DNA of 16,356 nucleotides from Clostridia bacterium (GTDB taxonomy: Bacteria; Bacillota; Clostridia; Oscillospirales; CAG-272): NCBI GenBank assembly GCA_900754175.1, contig CAAEBS010000117.1:1-16356 (forward strand), written 5' to 3'. Positions 1 through 8,355 of the stretch are shown piece by piece; position 1 is the first letter of the stretch, and each line of letters starts with the position of its first letter. The notes beneath the pieces are model-generated. The model did no database searches. It saw only the letters and a list, made by a program, of their open reading frames with translations, and had not been told where the DNA came from. Position numbers and translations under genes: made by a program.

Positions 1-43
1 GCATCAAGCTCGCACTTCTTTCTTTGCTAAAGCTTCTTTTCTT

Positions 44-70
44 CCCCCCCGTAAAACCGGGGGTTTTCTT
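44..70 (+). terminator. Possible terminator of an upstream plus-strand gene
   Basis: Five C (46-50) can pair with five G (59-63) across an 8-base loop, followed directly by TTTTCTT. The T-rich tail lies on the plus-strand side only, so it would end a plus-strand gene lying left of the window and converging on the minus-strand operon. The stem is short and the upstream gene is not visible, so the call is tentative. Confidence 0.4.
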
Positions 71-90
71 CTATGCCTAAAGACGGCAAG

Positions 91-126
91 AAAAAAACTG
101 CCATATTACACATATGACAGTTTTTA
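91..126 (-). terminator. Rho-independent terminator of the minus-strand operon
   Basis: AAAAACTG (93-100) and CATAT (102-106) pair with ATATG (112-116) and CAGTTTTT (118-125), with one C/A mismatch and a 5-base loop. It has A/T tracts on both sides and so could work in both directions. It starts 13 bases beyond the stop codon of the last minus-strand gene, the usual place for an intrinsic terminator. It is the only convincing terminator I see for the minus-strand run. Confidence 0.8.
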
Positions 127-138
127 TTTATCCCTTCA

Positions 139-354
139 TTATTTCCGGTCCGGCGGATCTCTTTCGATCTTCACCTTGGTCACGGTCGTGCCCGTAAAGA
201 GGTCCACCTTATGGTTCAACTGCAACTTGGTGTACGCATCCAGCGGATAGATCGCCGAACGCAGTTTCTTCCGGTACACGCAGATAATGCCGATCGCCGT
301 GATGAGGGCAACCACGAAAAACACCGCAAGCCCGAATAAAATCGCTTCCCACAT
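139..354 (-). CDS. Small single-pass membrane protein, unknown function
   Basis: A 71-residue protein. One hydrophobic segment (about residues 4-27, rich in A, L, F, V and I) is followed by a basic stop-transfer stretch (YRKK) and a hydrophilic tail of about 40 residues ending in a charged ERDPPDRK. This predicts an N-out/C-in bitopic membrane protein. The start is well supported: AAGGAGGGG lies a few bases upstream of the ATG. It begins 12 bases after the stop of the YdjG-like gene and is the last gene before the terminator at 91-126, so it is almost certainly co-transcribed with the YdjI/YdjG-like pair and may work with them at the membrane. I do not recognise a family, and the functional link rests only on position. 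Confidence 0.75.
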   Translation of the reverse strand: MWEAILFGLAVFFVVALITAIGIICVYRKKLRSAIYPLDAYTKLQLNHKVDLFTGTTVTKVKIERDPPDRK

Positions 355-366
355 GGTCTCCCCTCC

Positions 367-1419
367 TTAAAACAGAAAATATTTGAGCAGTGCCGCCAGA
401 ACGCCGGCAACCACGCCCACGATCCCCGACACCAGCAGAACCTTCCAGAGCGAAAACGGATACTCTCCGTAAACCTTTCCGGTATAGCCGTTCATGGCGT
501 AGGTGTACTTCTTTTTCTTTCCCTGATAGGTCAGAATCCAGATCGGCAGAAGCGAATATTCCCAGTGGCTGCTCAGAACCCGGACGTCCGAGGAAAGAAT
601 GGACACCGAGTCATAACCCGTAACGGTCCCCCGGAGCAGTTTTTTGGAATACTCCCGCATCCGGTTGAGCACCTCGCCGTTCAGCGCTTCCCTTTCGATA
701 TTCCGCTTTTTGGCGGTAAAGCCCGAAAGATACGGCATGGAAAAGTCCTGAAGCGCCTCGGACGGGTACGGCAGGATCCCCTCCAGCATCGCCTTGTCGC
801 CGTCGCTGATCGCCGAGGTCACGATATCCTCAAAGTGGATATTGCCCTCCCGCTCGATCAGATAGTGAGAGGTCTCGGTGTAGCGGTAGCGGCTGTCCTG
901 CCATACACGGGTGCGGGTCGCCTTGCCTTTGGCATAGCTCTTGGTATCCGCATCGGTAATCCAGAACGGGAAGTAGACGCCGGAAAACTTTTCGGTCTGC
1001 CCCGGCAGGAAGAAATCCCTGGGGATAAACCATTTCCGCTTGACGTCCTTGAGAAACCGCTCCTCCGCCTGCTGTTTGTTGTAACGGAACGGAATGATCT
1101 TGTCCGGCTTCATCTGACCGGAAAGCTTTCCGGTCAGCAAAACCGGATTGTGGCAGTAATAGCAAAAATCCGCCGCCGTATTTTCATCCGCCGTGATCTC
1201 CGCTCCGCAGCTGGGGCAATGATACTCCAGCATATGGTCGCAGAAATCCCGTGCGTTTTCCTCTGCCGCCTGTGCCTGTTCGGAGGCGTGCGCCTCCTCA
1301 AGCTCGGAGCGGTCGAACTCCGACATACAGAATTCGCAGGTAAATTTCTGCTTTTCCGCATCAAAGCTCAGCGCCGCCCCGCAGTTCGGGCATTGATAGG
1401 TAACCGTGGTCTGTTCCAT
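367..1419 (-). CDS. Double zinc-ribbon membrane-anchored protein, YdjG-like
   Basis: A 350-residue protein with two N-terminal zinc ribbons of TFIIB type: CPNC with CEFC (about residues 10-33) and CPSC with CYYC (about 68-90). A long soluble central domain follows, then a hydrophobic C-terminal segment (about 325-348) that should anchor it in the membrane. Length and layout match Bacillus subtilis YdjG (about 340 residues), a partner of the SPFH protein YdjI in the PspA-linked ydjFGHI operon. Related proteins are often auto-annotated as 'TFIIB-type zinc ribbon-containing' or 'PriA-like', but no helicase motif is visible. It lies 41 bases downstream of the YdjI-like gene, which supports the pairing. 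AAGGA sits about 11 bases before the ATG, a rather long spacing. The YdjG assignment is made from memory of the family, not from an alignment. Confidence 0.75.
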   Translation of the reverse strand: MEQTTVTYQCPNCGAALSFDAEKQKFTCEFCMSEFDRSELEEAHASEQAQAAEENARDFCDHMLEYHCPSCGAEITADENTAADFCYYCHNPVLLTGKLSGQMKPDKIIPFRYNKQQAEERFLKDVKRKWFIPRDFFLPGQTEKFSGVYFPFWITDADTKSYAKGKATRTRVWQDSRYRYTETSHYLIEREGNIHFEDIVTSAISDGDKAMLEGILPYPSEALQDFSMPYLSGFTAKKRNIEREALNGEVLNRMREYSKKLLRGTVTGYDSVSILSSDVRVLSSHWEYSLLPIWILTYQGKKKKYTYAMNGYTGKVYGEYPFSLWKVLLVSGIVGVVAGVLAALLKYFLF

Positions 1420-1460
1420 ACCCGCTTATGTCCTTTCGTGTCTCTGTTTTACAGCCGTGC

Positions 1461-2756
1461 TCAGGGGCGCTTGGTGCCGCACTCCGAGCAGAATCCGCCC
1501 TTGTTTTCTTTTCCGCAATTCGGGCAGAACCATCCGGCGGCAGGTCTGGGCGAGCCGCACTCCGAGCAGAACTTTCCGGTGTTCTTGGCGCCGCAGGAGC
1601 AGGTCCACTCCCCGGCAACCGTCGCTTCCGGCTTTTTCGCACCACATTCCGAGCAGAATTTCCCGGTGTTCTTCGCACCGCACGAGCAGGTCCATGCGCC
1701 TGCCGCCTGCTGTGCCGCCGCCTTTGCCGCCTCTGCCTCCCGGTGTCTGGCGTCCTCCTCCATCTGCCGTGCGTTGCTCTGGGACGCCGCCGCCATAAAG
1801 CCGCCTCCGGCATTCATGCCGACGCCCATTCCCATAAACGCTGCCGTACTGCCGGCGGAATTGCTTCCCGCCGCTTCAAAGCCCCGTGCCATGGCGCCCT
1901 GCACGTAGCCCTCACGGACTGCCGCATCGCCAAGCATAGCGCCCTGGTTGCGCATATTGATAAGCTTTTTGGATTCGTCGTCATAGGAAATGCTGGCAAT
2001 ACCCACGTTGAGGACTTCAAAGCCACGGGTGCTCTTCCAGTTCTCGTCAAGCTCGGTTGCCATGTATGCGGAAAGCTCCCGGGACTTGGAGGTCACGTGC
2101 GACACCCGGATGTTGTCTACCGACATCTGGTTGATCGCCGACTGCAAAGCGTCCAGAAATTCCGACAGATACTGCTCGTTGATCGAGTTGATATCCACAT
2201 AATCGGTGTTCTTCGCCACTACCTCCGCATAAAATTTCAGCGGGTCGGTGATCCGGATGGAATAGGTTCCGTGCGCCCGGAGAAACAGCTCGGCATTGTA
2301 GAAATTGTCGAAATAGTTGATCGGCGTCCGGGTACCGAATTTGATTCCCTTGATCTCCTGCAGGTTGACGAAATACGCTTTCTGCGCACCGGAGGGCACG
2401 CCGCCGTATTTGATACGTCCGAACATCTCCCCGAGGGAGGCTCCGAACTTGCCGTTGAACATAGAGGGAGCGCTTTCGTTGCTTACCTTATAATAGCCCT
2501 CCTCCGCCGTGTAGTCCACGACCTTGCCGCCGTCCACCAGCATCATGAACTGGTTGGGGTAAACGTGGATGATCGAACCGTCGGAAATGTAGTCCTCGGT
2601 TCCCTTTTTATTGCTGTTGCGCTTATCGTTGCGGCGAACCTTTACCCCTTTGGTAAAGACCACCGTATCGCCCATATTGTCCGCCTCCAATACCTCTAAC
2701 CACTGATCGGCAAGACCGCCGCCGACGGCGCCCGCAAAAGCCCTGATAATTCCCAT
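1461..2756 (-). CDS. SPFH-domain protein with three C-terminal zinc ribbons (YdjI / COG4260 type)
   Basis: A 431-residue protein. Residues about 30-290 form an SPFH (stomatin/prohibitin/flotillin-like) domain of the COG4260 type, formerly called 'virion core protein'; typical features are the DYISDGSIIHVYPNQ region and FGTRTPINYFD. A Gly/Met/Ala-rich linker and an Ala/Glu-rich helical stretch (about 300-354) follow, then three zinc ribbons (355-431), each with a CxC or CxxC pair followed by CSEC. In B. subtilis, YdjI works with YdjG and YdjH to bring PspA to the membrane under envelope stress. Here the YdjG-like gene follows directly, but no pspA is in the window. AGGAGG lies 8 bases before the ATG. 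The gene begins 30 bases after the TIGR03936 gene, so it may share its transcript. Confidence 0.85.
   Translation of the reverse strand: MGIIRAFAGAVGGGLADQWLEVLEADNMGDTVVFTKGVKVRRNDKRNSNKKGTEDYISDGSIIHVYPNQFMMLVDGGKVVDYTAEEGYYKVSNESAPSMFNGKFGASLGEMFGRIKYGGVPSGAQKAYFVNLQEIKGIKFGTRTPINYFDNFYNAELFLRAHGTYSIRITDPLKFYAEVVAKNTDYVDINSINEQYLSEFLDALQSAINQMSVDNIRVSHVTSKSRELSAYMATELDENWKSTRGFEVLNVGIASISYDDESKKLINMRNQGAMLGDAAVREGYVQGAMARGFEAAGSNSAGSTAAFMGMGVGMNAGGGFMAAASQSNARQMEEDARHREAEAAKAAAQQAAGAWTCSCGAKNTGKFCSECGAKKPEATVAGEWTCSCGAKNTGKFCSECGSPRPAAGWFCPNCGKENKGGFCSECGTKRP
1464..1694 (-). repeat. Tandem zinc-ribbon coding repeats (three units)
   Basis: The 3' end of the SPFH gene encodes three consecutive zinc ribbons of 29, 25 and 23 residues. 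The first two share WTCSCGAKNTGKFCSECG exactly; the third is a diverged CPNC/CSEC version. The matching DNA (for example CCGAGCAGAA near 1485, 1563 and 1650) repeats at about 75-87 bases, which suggests internal duplication. The two nearly identical units look like the recent copies. Confidence 0.8.
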
Positions 2757-2786
2757 TGTATTTTCCTCCTGAAATATATTCTTGTT

Positions 2787-3530
2787 TTACCGGAACAGCG
2801 ACATATCCTCTTTCATCGTCGCCGTCCGTATAATATCGTACCATTCCTGCATCGGGTCGCCGGAAAGGATCCCGCACTCCCGCCGGAGAGCGGTGACGAG
2901 AAGCTCCGGATTCAGGAAATCTCCCACCGAAGCCCGCAGAACCGCCCGCATCGTGATCTCTCCCGACTGCGGCTCGTATTCTGCCTTTACCTGACGGATC
3001 AGCGGAACGATGTCCACCTCCCGCTCGCCCGATTTCGTCTTTTTCGTCAGCACCAGCGGCGAGTGCGTCAGCACCTCCTGCGCCTTTCCGGCAAGCGATG
3101 CCGAAGCGTTGGTCAGGTGAAGCCGGTAGGTATATGCCGAATAGGCGATCTCCGAAAAATCGGCGTCCGGCAGGTAAGCGTCCAGAATACAAAGCTCGTC
3201 GGTAAGTTCCCGGTTCAGCCGCTCCCGGATCTCCTCGCAGGAGATCACCCGGTCAAAGCGGATGTCGAGAAACTCATATTCGCTCTGCACGCCCACGCTC
3301 AGCGGCGTGGAGAACACAAGCTTTGCATGGGGATTGAAGCCCTTGGTGTACCAGACCGGCAGGCACGCCCGCACAATCACCCGGTTAAAGGTGCGCTGGA
3401 GATCCAGGTGCGAGATGTACTGGAGGCTCCCCACCTTCCGGAATTTCAGCCGGACGGTGACCGGCGGGACAAGCTCCGGCATTTCCCGCCATTTTCTGCG
3501 TTCATTCAGTTTTTCGCTTTCGGACAGCAC
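2787..3530 (-). CDS. TIGR03936 family radical-SAM-associated protein (DUF2344)
   Basis: A 247-residue protein. The N-terminal half carries the family hallmark around residues 25-70: RLKFRKVGSLQYISHLDLQR, then the KGFNPHAKLVFSTPLSVGVQSE region. It has no CxxxCxxC motif, so it is not itself a radical-SAM enzyme. It is the usual partner encoded beside, or fused to, the TIGR03960 radical-SAM protein; the substrate of the pair is not established. The start is GTG at 3530, supported by GGGAGGTGA a few bases upstream, which lies inside the preceding gene. The two genes overlap by 25 bases, indicating translational coupling. An internal ATG (residue 17) would shorten the product but lacks that ribosome binding site. 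In many Firmicutes the pair precedes rng and rplU-rpmA; here the YdjI-like gene follows instead. Confidence 0.88.
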   Translation of the reverse strand: MLSESEKLNERRKWREMPELVPPVTVRLKFRKVGSLQYISHLDLQRTFNRVIVRACLPVWYTKGFNPHAKLVFSTPLSVGVQSEYEFLDIRFDRVISCEEIRERLNRELTDELCILDAYLPDADFSEIAYSAYTYRLHLTNASASLAGKAQEVLTHSPLVLTKKTKSGEREVDIVPLIRQVKAEYEPQSGEITMRAVLRASVGDFLNPELLVTALRRECGILSGDPMQEWYDIIRTATMKEDMSLFR

Positions 3531-5365
3531 GACCGCTCACCTCCCAGCTTATTGGCACCGCATCCGCTGCAGTGCTCCCGGCAGTTCTGCGTGGTCACGC
3601 CCGCATAGGCACGGTCACGCTCCCGCCGCAGAAATTCTTTGCTTACGCCGCAGTCGATCACGTCCCACGGTAACACCTCGTCCAGCCCGAAAGCACGGTT
3701 GGCATAGAACGCCGGGTCCAGCCCGGAACGCTCCAGCACCGATATCCAACGGTCGTAGTCAAAACATTCGTCCCATGCGTCAAAGCAGAAGCCCTCCCGG
3801 CAGGCAAGCTCCAGCGCCGCCGAAAGCCGACGGTCGCCCCTTGCCAGCACCGCCTCGATCCGGCTGACCTTGGCGTCATGGTGGGTATAGCGGATCTTCC
3901 GGTCGGTGATCTGCGAGCCGAGGTATTCCTGCTTTTCGGCAAGCTCCTCCAGCGTGTCCTGCGCCTCCCACTGGAAAGGCGTAAAGGGCTTGGGGATAAA
4001 GCAGGAAACGCTGATCGTCACCTGCGGCTTCTTCGCCCGGTTCCGGTTCGGACAGGCGTAGTAAGCGTCCAGCACGTGGGACGCCAGCTGTGCGATCCCC
4101 GCCAGATCCTCATGTGTCTCGGTGGGCAGTCCCTCCATGAAATACAGTTTGACGGTATTCTTCCCCGCCTCAAACGCCACGTTGACGGCACGGAGCAGAT
4201 CCTCCTCCCGCACGTTTTTGTTGATGACGTCCCGCAGCCTCTGGGTCCCCGCCTCGGGGGCAAAGGTCAGCGAGGAAGAACGCACGGTGGCGATCTTGTC
4301 CATCAGCTCCTTGGTAAAGCTGTCCACCCGCAAAGAGGGCAAGGACAGGCTGACCATATTTTCATCGGTCCATTCAAGCAACAGATCGGTCAGGCGCTCC
4401 AGCTGGGTGTAATCGCTGATGGAAAGCGAGGTCAGCGAGATCTCGTCGTACCCGGTGGAAGCAAACAGGCATCTTGCCTGACGGTCCAGCACCTCCGGCG
4501 ATTTTTCCCGCACCGGGCGGTACACGATACCCGCCTGGCAGAACCGGCAACCCCGGATACATCCCCGGAACACCTCCAGCATTACCCGGTCATGCACCGT
4601 CTCAATATACGGCATCACCACTTTTTCCGGGAAATAGGTGGTGTCAAGGTCGGTCATAATGCGCTTGGTCACCTTTGCCGGCACGTCCTCGTACCGGGGG
4701 GTATACGCCGCAATCGTTCCGTCCTCGTGATAGCTCACGTCATACAGCGACGGCACGTAAATACCGCCGATGCTCCTTGCCGCCTCCCGCAGGTACGCCG
4801 CCTTGGTGTAGGTCCCCTCCTCTTTCATCCGGATATAGAGCCGGCAAAGCTCGGGGAGCATTTCCTCGCCCTCTCCGATATTGAACAGGTCGAAAAAGTC
4901 GGCAACCGGCTCCGGGTTATAGGCGCAGGGACCGCCGCCGATAATCAGCGGCATACTGTCGTCCCGGTCGGCGCTCCGCAGGGGAATCCCCGCAAGATCC
5001 AACATATTGAGCACGTTGGTATAGCTCATTTCGTACTGCAAGGTAAAGCCGATCATGTCAAATTCGGTCAGCTCATCCCCGCTTTCGCAGGCACGCAGAG
5101 GGATCTTGTGCGCCCGCATTTGCTGCTGCATATCAATCCACGGGTCGTACACCCGCTCACACCACACGTCCTCCTCCCGGTTCAGCACGCCGTACAGGAT
5201 ACGGACGCCGAGATTGGACATTCCGATCTCATAGGTGTCCGGGAAGCAAAAGGCAAACCTTGCCTTGACCTTGGATTTATCCTTGATGATCTGTCCGTAT
5301 TCGCCGCCGGCATAGCGCCCGGGCTTGGAAACGGATTTCAGAATGGTACTTATGTTCTGATTCAT
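3506..5365 (-). CDS. TIGR03960 family B12-binding-domain radical SAM protein
   Basis: A 619-residue protein. An N-terminal cobalamin-binding-like Rossmann region (about residues 35-200, with MIGFTLQYEMSYTN and IIGGGPCAYNPEP) precedes a radical-SAM core whose cluster motif CIRGCRFC lies near residues 268-275. That is the CxxxCxxC pattern that binds the [4Fe-4S]/SAM centre. A SAM-domain glycine/EAG segment (FAPEAGTQRLRDVINK) follows near 365-385. The C-terminus has another Cys-rich patch, CREHCSGCG, near residues 595-603, which could bind metal. All residues needed for activity appear present and the length is normal. The reaction is not known for this family. The gene starts 15 bases after the 974-residue membrane protein, with only a weak AGAAAG-like ribosome binding site, and overlaps the following TIGR03936 gene. 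Confidence 0.92.
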   Translation of the reverse strand: MNQNISTILKSVSKPGRYAGGEYGQIIKDKSKVKARFAFCFPDTYEIGMSNLGVRILYGVLNREEDVWCERVYDPWIDMQQQMRAHKIPLRACESGDELTEFDMIGFTLQYEMSYTNVLNMLDLAGIPLRSADRDDSMPLIIGGGPCAYNPEPVADFFDLFNIGEGEEMLPELCRLYIRMKEEGTYTKAAYLREAARSIGGIYVPSLYDVSYHEDGTIAAYTPRYEDVPAKVTKRIMTDLDTTYFPEKVVMPYIETVHDRVMLEVFRGCIRGCRFCQAGIVYRPVREKSPEVLDRQARCLFASTGYDEISLTSLSISDYTQLERLTDLLLEWTDENMVSLSLPSLRVDSFTKELMDKIATVRSSSLTFAPEAGTQRLRDVINKNVREEDLLRAVNVAFEAGKNTVKLYFMEGLPTETHEDLAGIAQLASHVLDAYYACPNRNRAKKPQVTISVSCFIPKPFTPFQWEAQDTLEELAEKQEYLGSQITDRKIRYTHHDAKVSRIEAVLARGDRRLSAALELACREGFCFDAWDECFDYDRWISVLERSGLDPAFYANRAFGLDEVLPWDVIDCGVSKEFLRRERDRAYAGVTTQNCREHCSGCGANKLGGERSCCPKAKN

Positions 5366-5380
5366 GATTTCTGCTTTCTG

Positions 5381-8305
5381 TTATTTTTTCTCGTTTGCTT
5401 CCCCACCGTCCTCTGTCGCTTCCGGCTCCGGCGCCCGGGTGGCGGGCGGTATAAAGTCCCGCTTTCCCGGCAGTGCGCCGAGCGTAAGCGCCAGCAAAAG
5501 AAGATCGGTCAGCATATAAAACAATAAAATGAAAAACTGGTTGACGTGGTTCTGCACGCCGAGTATCGCAAGCGTTGCCGCCACCGTGCCGCCGATGAGC
5601 GTGCACGCCGCAAGCGCAAGCGACGCCCGCAGTCTGCCCTTCATCGTGCATTTGGCAAAGACCAGCATTTCGGCAAGCTTGAGCCGGGAGCCTCTGGCGA
5701 TCAGTGCGGTCGGCTCCTCGCCGTCATCCGCCTTTTGCGTGCGGTAAAGGTCGGCTACGTTCTTATGAAATACGCTGATCGGCGCCTGCCCGTTTTTCCG
5801 GAGAGCGGCGACCGAATGGCTGTTGATCAGTGGGTCGTAGGTTTCCACCGTCACCGAAATCCGCTCCGCCGCCATGCGCTCCACCAGCGCCTCAAACATC
5901 GGCTCCACCCGGTATTTCACGCTGAGCCTTGCCGCATTTCTGCGGTCAAGCGACACGCACAACACCGAGCGTCCCCGCCGACGGTCGGAATCGTCCTCGG
6001 TCGGGAATTCAAATCCGTAGCGCTTCATAAACTCCGGCGTGCCGACGATCAGCAGATGCCGTTCGTCCACCACCGCCTCGATCCCGTTCGGCAGAATCCG
6101 CAGGATCCGCATTTTTTCATAACGGTATTCGTCCGGAAGATCGGCAAACACACGCCTCATCGGACCGCCGATTGCGGAATACAGCGTGTTCAGGCATCCA
6201 AGGGTCAAAAGCGCCTTGGTCTCGTCGTAAAAGGCGATGCCCACGTCCTTTGCCTGACATTCCGAAAACAGATGCAGATCCCGGAAAACCACCACGTTGG
6301 TCCGGGCACAGTCCGCAACGGCGCCGCTACCGGCAAAGGCGCATCCCCGCTTGCTCAGACGGTGCTGGGAAAGGCAGAGCGCCCCCCACAGAAGGAAGCC
6401 GTAGCCGAACGGAAGCAAGCTCAGATAGACCGTGATGAAAGCGTCCAGCGCCGCACCCGCACCCTGCCCCAGCAGAATACAGACCACGCCGCACAACAGC
6501 GAAAGGATCGGCAATACCATGCCGCACGCCTTGGTCCAGACCGGCAGGCGCATTTTCTCACCCGCCGCCTCAAAGTAATTTTTCGGGAAGTCCACCGAAG
6601 CCGGCACGCAGACCTTCTGCGTACGGTCAAGTCCGCCCCGGTACATCCGCTCGGCAAACGACTGCTTGCCGCTCTCGGTCCGGAGGGTGTAGGCTTTCCC
6701 CGCATCGGTGTAGATATCAAACGCCGTTCTCTCTCTTCGGAGCAACATATGGTCGGCAAGAAGCCCCGAAAAAATTCCGAGCGCCGCCAGGAAATGAAAG
6801 CTCATCAGCTCCTCCCCCATCGGCAAAAAGAATGCGGCTGTATCGTAGATCAGAACCGCCGGCAAAGCAAGGACTGCCGCCGAAAGCGTGTCGGGTCTCA
6901 GCGTAACCAGATTTTTCAGACTGCTCCATATTTTTGCCGGGCAGAACAGCACCGCAAACACCAGAAACTGCAAGCCGAACAGCCGATAGGCAACCGGATA
7001 GGTGTCCGGATCGAAAATGCCGCCGAACTGCACGCCGCAAAACGGCAGAAGCTCGTAAAACAAAAGCAACAAGGCAACTGCGCCCACGCCAAATACACGG
7101 TGGCGGGACCGGCGGAGCCGTTCCCGGTATCCTGCGGCAATTCTGCCCGCCTGCTTTTCGCTGGTATATTCCTCTCCGTCAAAGCCGAGCGCCTCCTCCC
7201 GAAGCTCTTCCTCCTGCTCGTGCCGGATATTCTCCAGTGCGGCGGGACATTCCTCGCCAAGCTCCTGCTCGATCTCCTCCTGACGGTATCCGAACTGCAA
7301 CAGAAGATCAATTTCGGAGGGGTCTATCGGCGCCTCCTGTGCCGGCTTTTCCTCTGCCGCCGGCACCTCGTCGGAAAGCGGGATCTCCCCGCCGTCCGCA
7401 CCGGCAGATTTCATGGTAAGGGGTGCGGTCGGCTCCTCCAGATTTTCCTGCGCACCGACCTCGCAACCACCTGCAAACTGGTCCAGGATCCGGTCGAAGA
7501 AATCCTCCTCAACCGTCGGATCCTCCCGCTCTCCGAAGTCCTCTCCCTCATTTACGGGCATCGGCTCCGGCAGTTCCTCGTCGGGTTCTTCCGAAAATCC
7601 GGGTTCTTCCTCCGGCTCCTCGGACTCCTCCGTTTCTCCGGTTTCTTCCGTTCCTTCGGATTCTTCCGGTTCCACATCCGGCATTTCCGTTTCTTCGTCG
7701 GTGCCCGGCTCTTCCAGATCTTCGGTTTCCGGCGACTCAATCGGTGCCGGGCGCTCCGCCACGGCAACTGCCACCGGCGCCGGTTCCGGGGTCTTGGGTG
7801 CCGGTTCGTTCTCAACCGGGACATCCGCAACCGGTTCGGGTTCAACTACCACTTCCGGTGCCGGCTCCGGCTCGTTATGTACCGCAGGTACCTCCCACGG
7901 CGGAAGATCGTCCTCCTCCGCTTCTCTGGGTGCTTCAGGCACTGTCTCCCGGACAGGCTCGGGCGCTGCCGCAGGCTTCGGCGCCGTTTTTTTCGGCGCT
8001 TTCTTTTTGGGGGCGGCAGGAGCCGGCGTTTCCCCGCCCTCCGATGCCACAGCCTCCCGCAGAAATTCGTCGTCCAGCTGATATTCACTTGTCCCGGACT
8101 TTTCCGTCCCTCCGGCATTGTCCTGCAAAAACCGCTTTTTCAGCTCCTGTTGCAGATTCCGGTCGGATATCCGGCTCCCGGCTGTTTTCCCGCCGGTACG
8201 GGCAGGCGTTCCGTCGTTCTCCGGCACACCGTCCTGCTCCACCGCCGATTTCAGCCGCTGCAGAATATCGTCCATATTCTGTTCCCGGTCTGTTCCGTGA
8301 CTCAT
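5381..8305 (-). CDS. Large acidic-tailed membrane protein resembling an inactive P-type ATPase
   Basis: A 974-residue protein. Residues 1 to about 400 are a hydrophilic, Pro/Glu/Ala-rich, mostly acidic tail (strongest at about 195-280), predicted disordered. Six hydrophobic segments follow (about 405-427, 438-456, 473-495, 500-520, 593-616, 620-645), then a soluble block of about 240 residues, then two more (about 887-912, 922-946). The 4+2+2 layout, with about 70 soluble residues after segment 4, copies a P1B-type ATPase. Around 670 the sequence NVVVFRDLHLF sits where VVVFDKTGTLT should be, so the phosphorylated Asp and the motif are gone. VETYDP near 820-825 stands in for the TGD motif and ADDGEEPTAL for GDGxND. 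I infer a pseudo-enzyme, perhaps a scaffold or sensor. AGGAG lies just upstream of the ATG. It could instead be an unrelated membrane protein; the homology is read by eye. Confidence 0.72.
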   Translation of the reverse strand: MSHGTDREQNMDDILQRLKSAVEQDGVPENDGTPARTGGKTAGSRISDRNLQQELKKRFLQDNAGGTEKSGTSEYQLDDEFLREAVASEGGETPAPAAPKKKAPKKTAPKPAAAPEPVRETVPEAPREAEEDDLPPWEVPAVHNEPEPAPEVVVEPEPVADVPVENEPAPKTPEPAPVAVAVAERPAPIESPETEDLEEPGTDEETEMPDVEPEESEGTEETGETEESEEPEEEPGFSEEPDEELPEPMPVNEGEDFGEREDPTVEEDFFDRILDQFAGGCEVGAQENLEEPTAPLTMKSAGADGGEIPLSDEVPAAEEKPAQEAPIDPSEIDLLLQFGYRQEEIEQELGEECPAALENIRHEQEEELREEALGFDGEEYTSEKQAGRIAAGYRERLRRSRHRVFGVGAVALLLLFYELLPFCGVQFGGIFDPDTYPVAYRLFGLQFLVFAVLFCPAKIWSSLKNLVTLRPDTLSAAVLALPAVLIYDTAAFFLPMGEELMSFHFLAALGIFSGLLADHMLLRRERTAFDIYTDAGKAYTLRTESGKQSFAERMYRGGLDRTQKVCVPASVDFPKNYFEAAGEKMRLPVWTKACGMVLPILSLLCGVVCILLGQGAGAALDAFITVYLSLLPFGYGFLLWGALCLSQHRLSKRGCAFAGSGAVADCARTNVVVFRDLHLFSECQAKDVGIAFYDETKALLTLGCLNTLYSAIGGPMRRVFADLPDEYRYEKMRILRILPNGIEAVVDERHLLIVGTPEFMKRYGFEFPTEDDSDRRRGRSVLCVSLDRRNAARLSVKYRVEPMFEALVERMAAERISVTVETYDPLINSHSVAALRKNGQAPISVFHKNVADLYRTQKADDGEEPTALIARGSRLKLAEMLVFAKCTMKGRLRASLALAACTLIGGTVAATLAILGVQNHVNQFFILLFYMLTDLLLLALTLGALPGKRDFIPPATRAPEPEATEDGGEANEKK

Positions 8306-8355
8306 GGTCGTCTCCTTTCGCTTGTGATTGGAGTTGTTTTCCGAAATTTATCCTT

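Noticed and set aside
565..2699. Long plus-strand open frames opposite the two zinc-ribbon genes
   Set aside because: The minus-strand proteins have complete CxxC zinc ribbons and good ribosome binding sites. The plus-strand frames are antisense shadows.
3878..5527. A 549-codon plus-strand open frame opposite the TIGR03960 gene
   Set aside because: The minus strand carries an unmistakable radical-SAM protein with a normal cluster motif; the antisense translation has no domain features.
7560..7720. TTC/CTC-rich low-complexity DNA that might be a repeat array or regulatory tract
   Set aside because: It is explained by Glu/Pro-rich codons of the acidic tail on the minus strand; there is no regular repeat unit.
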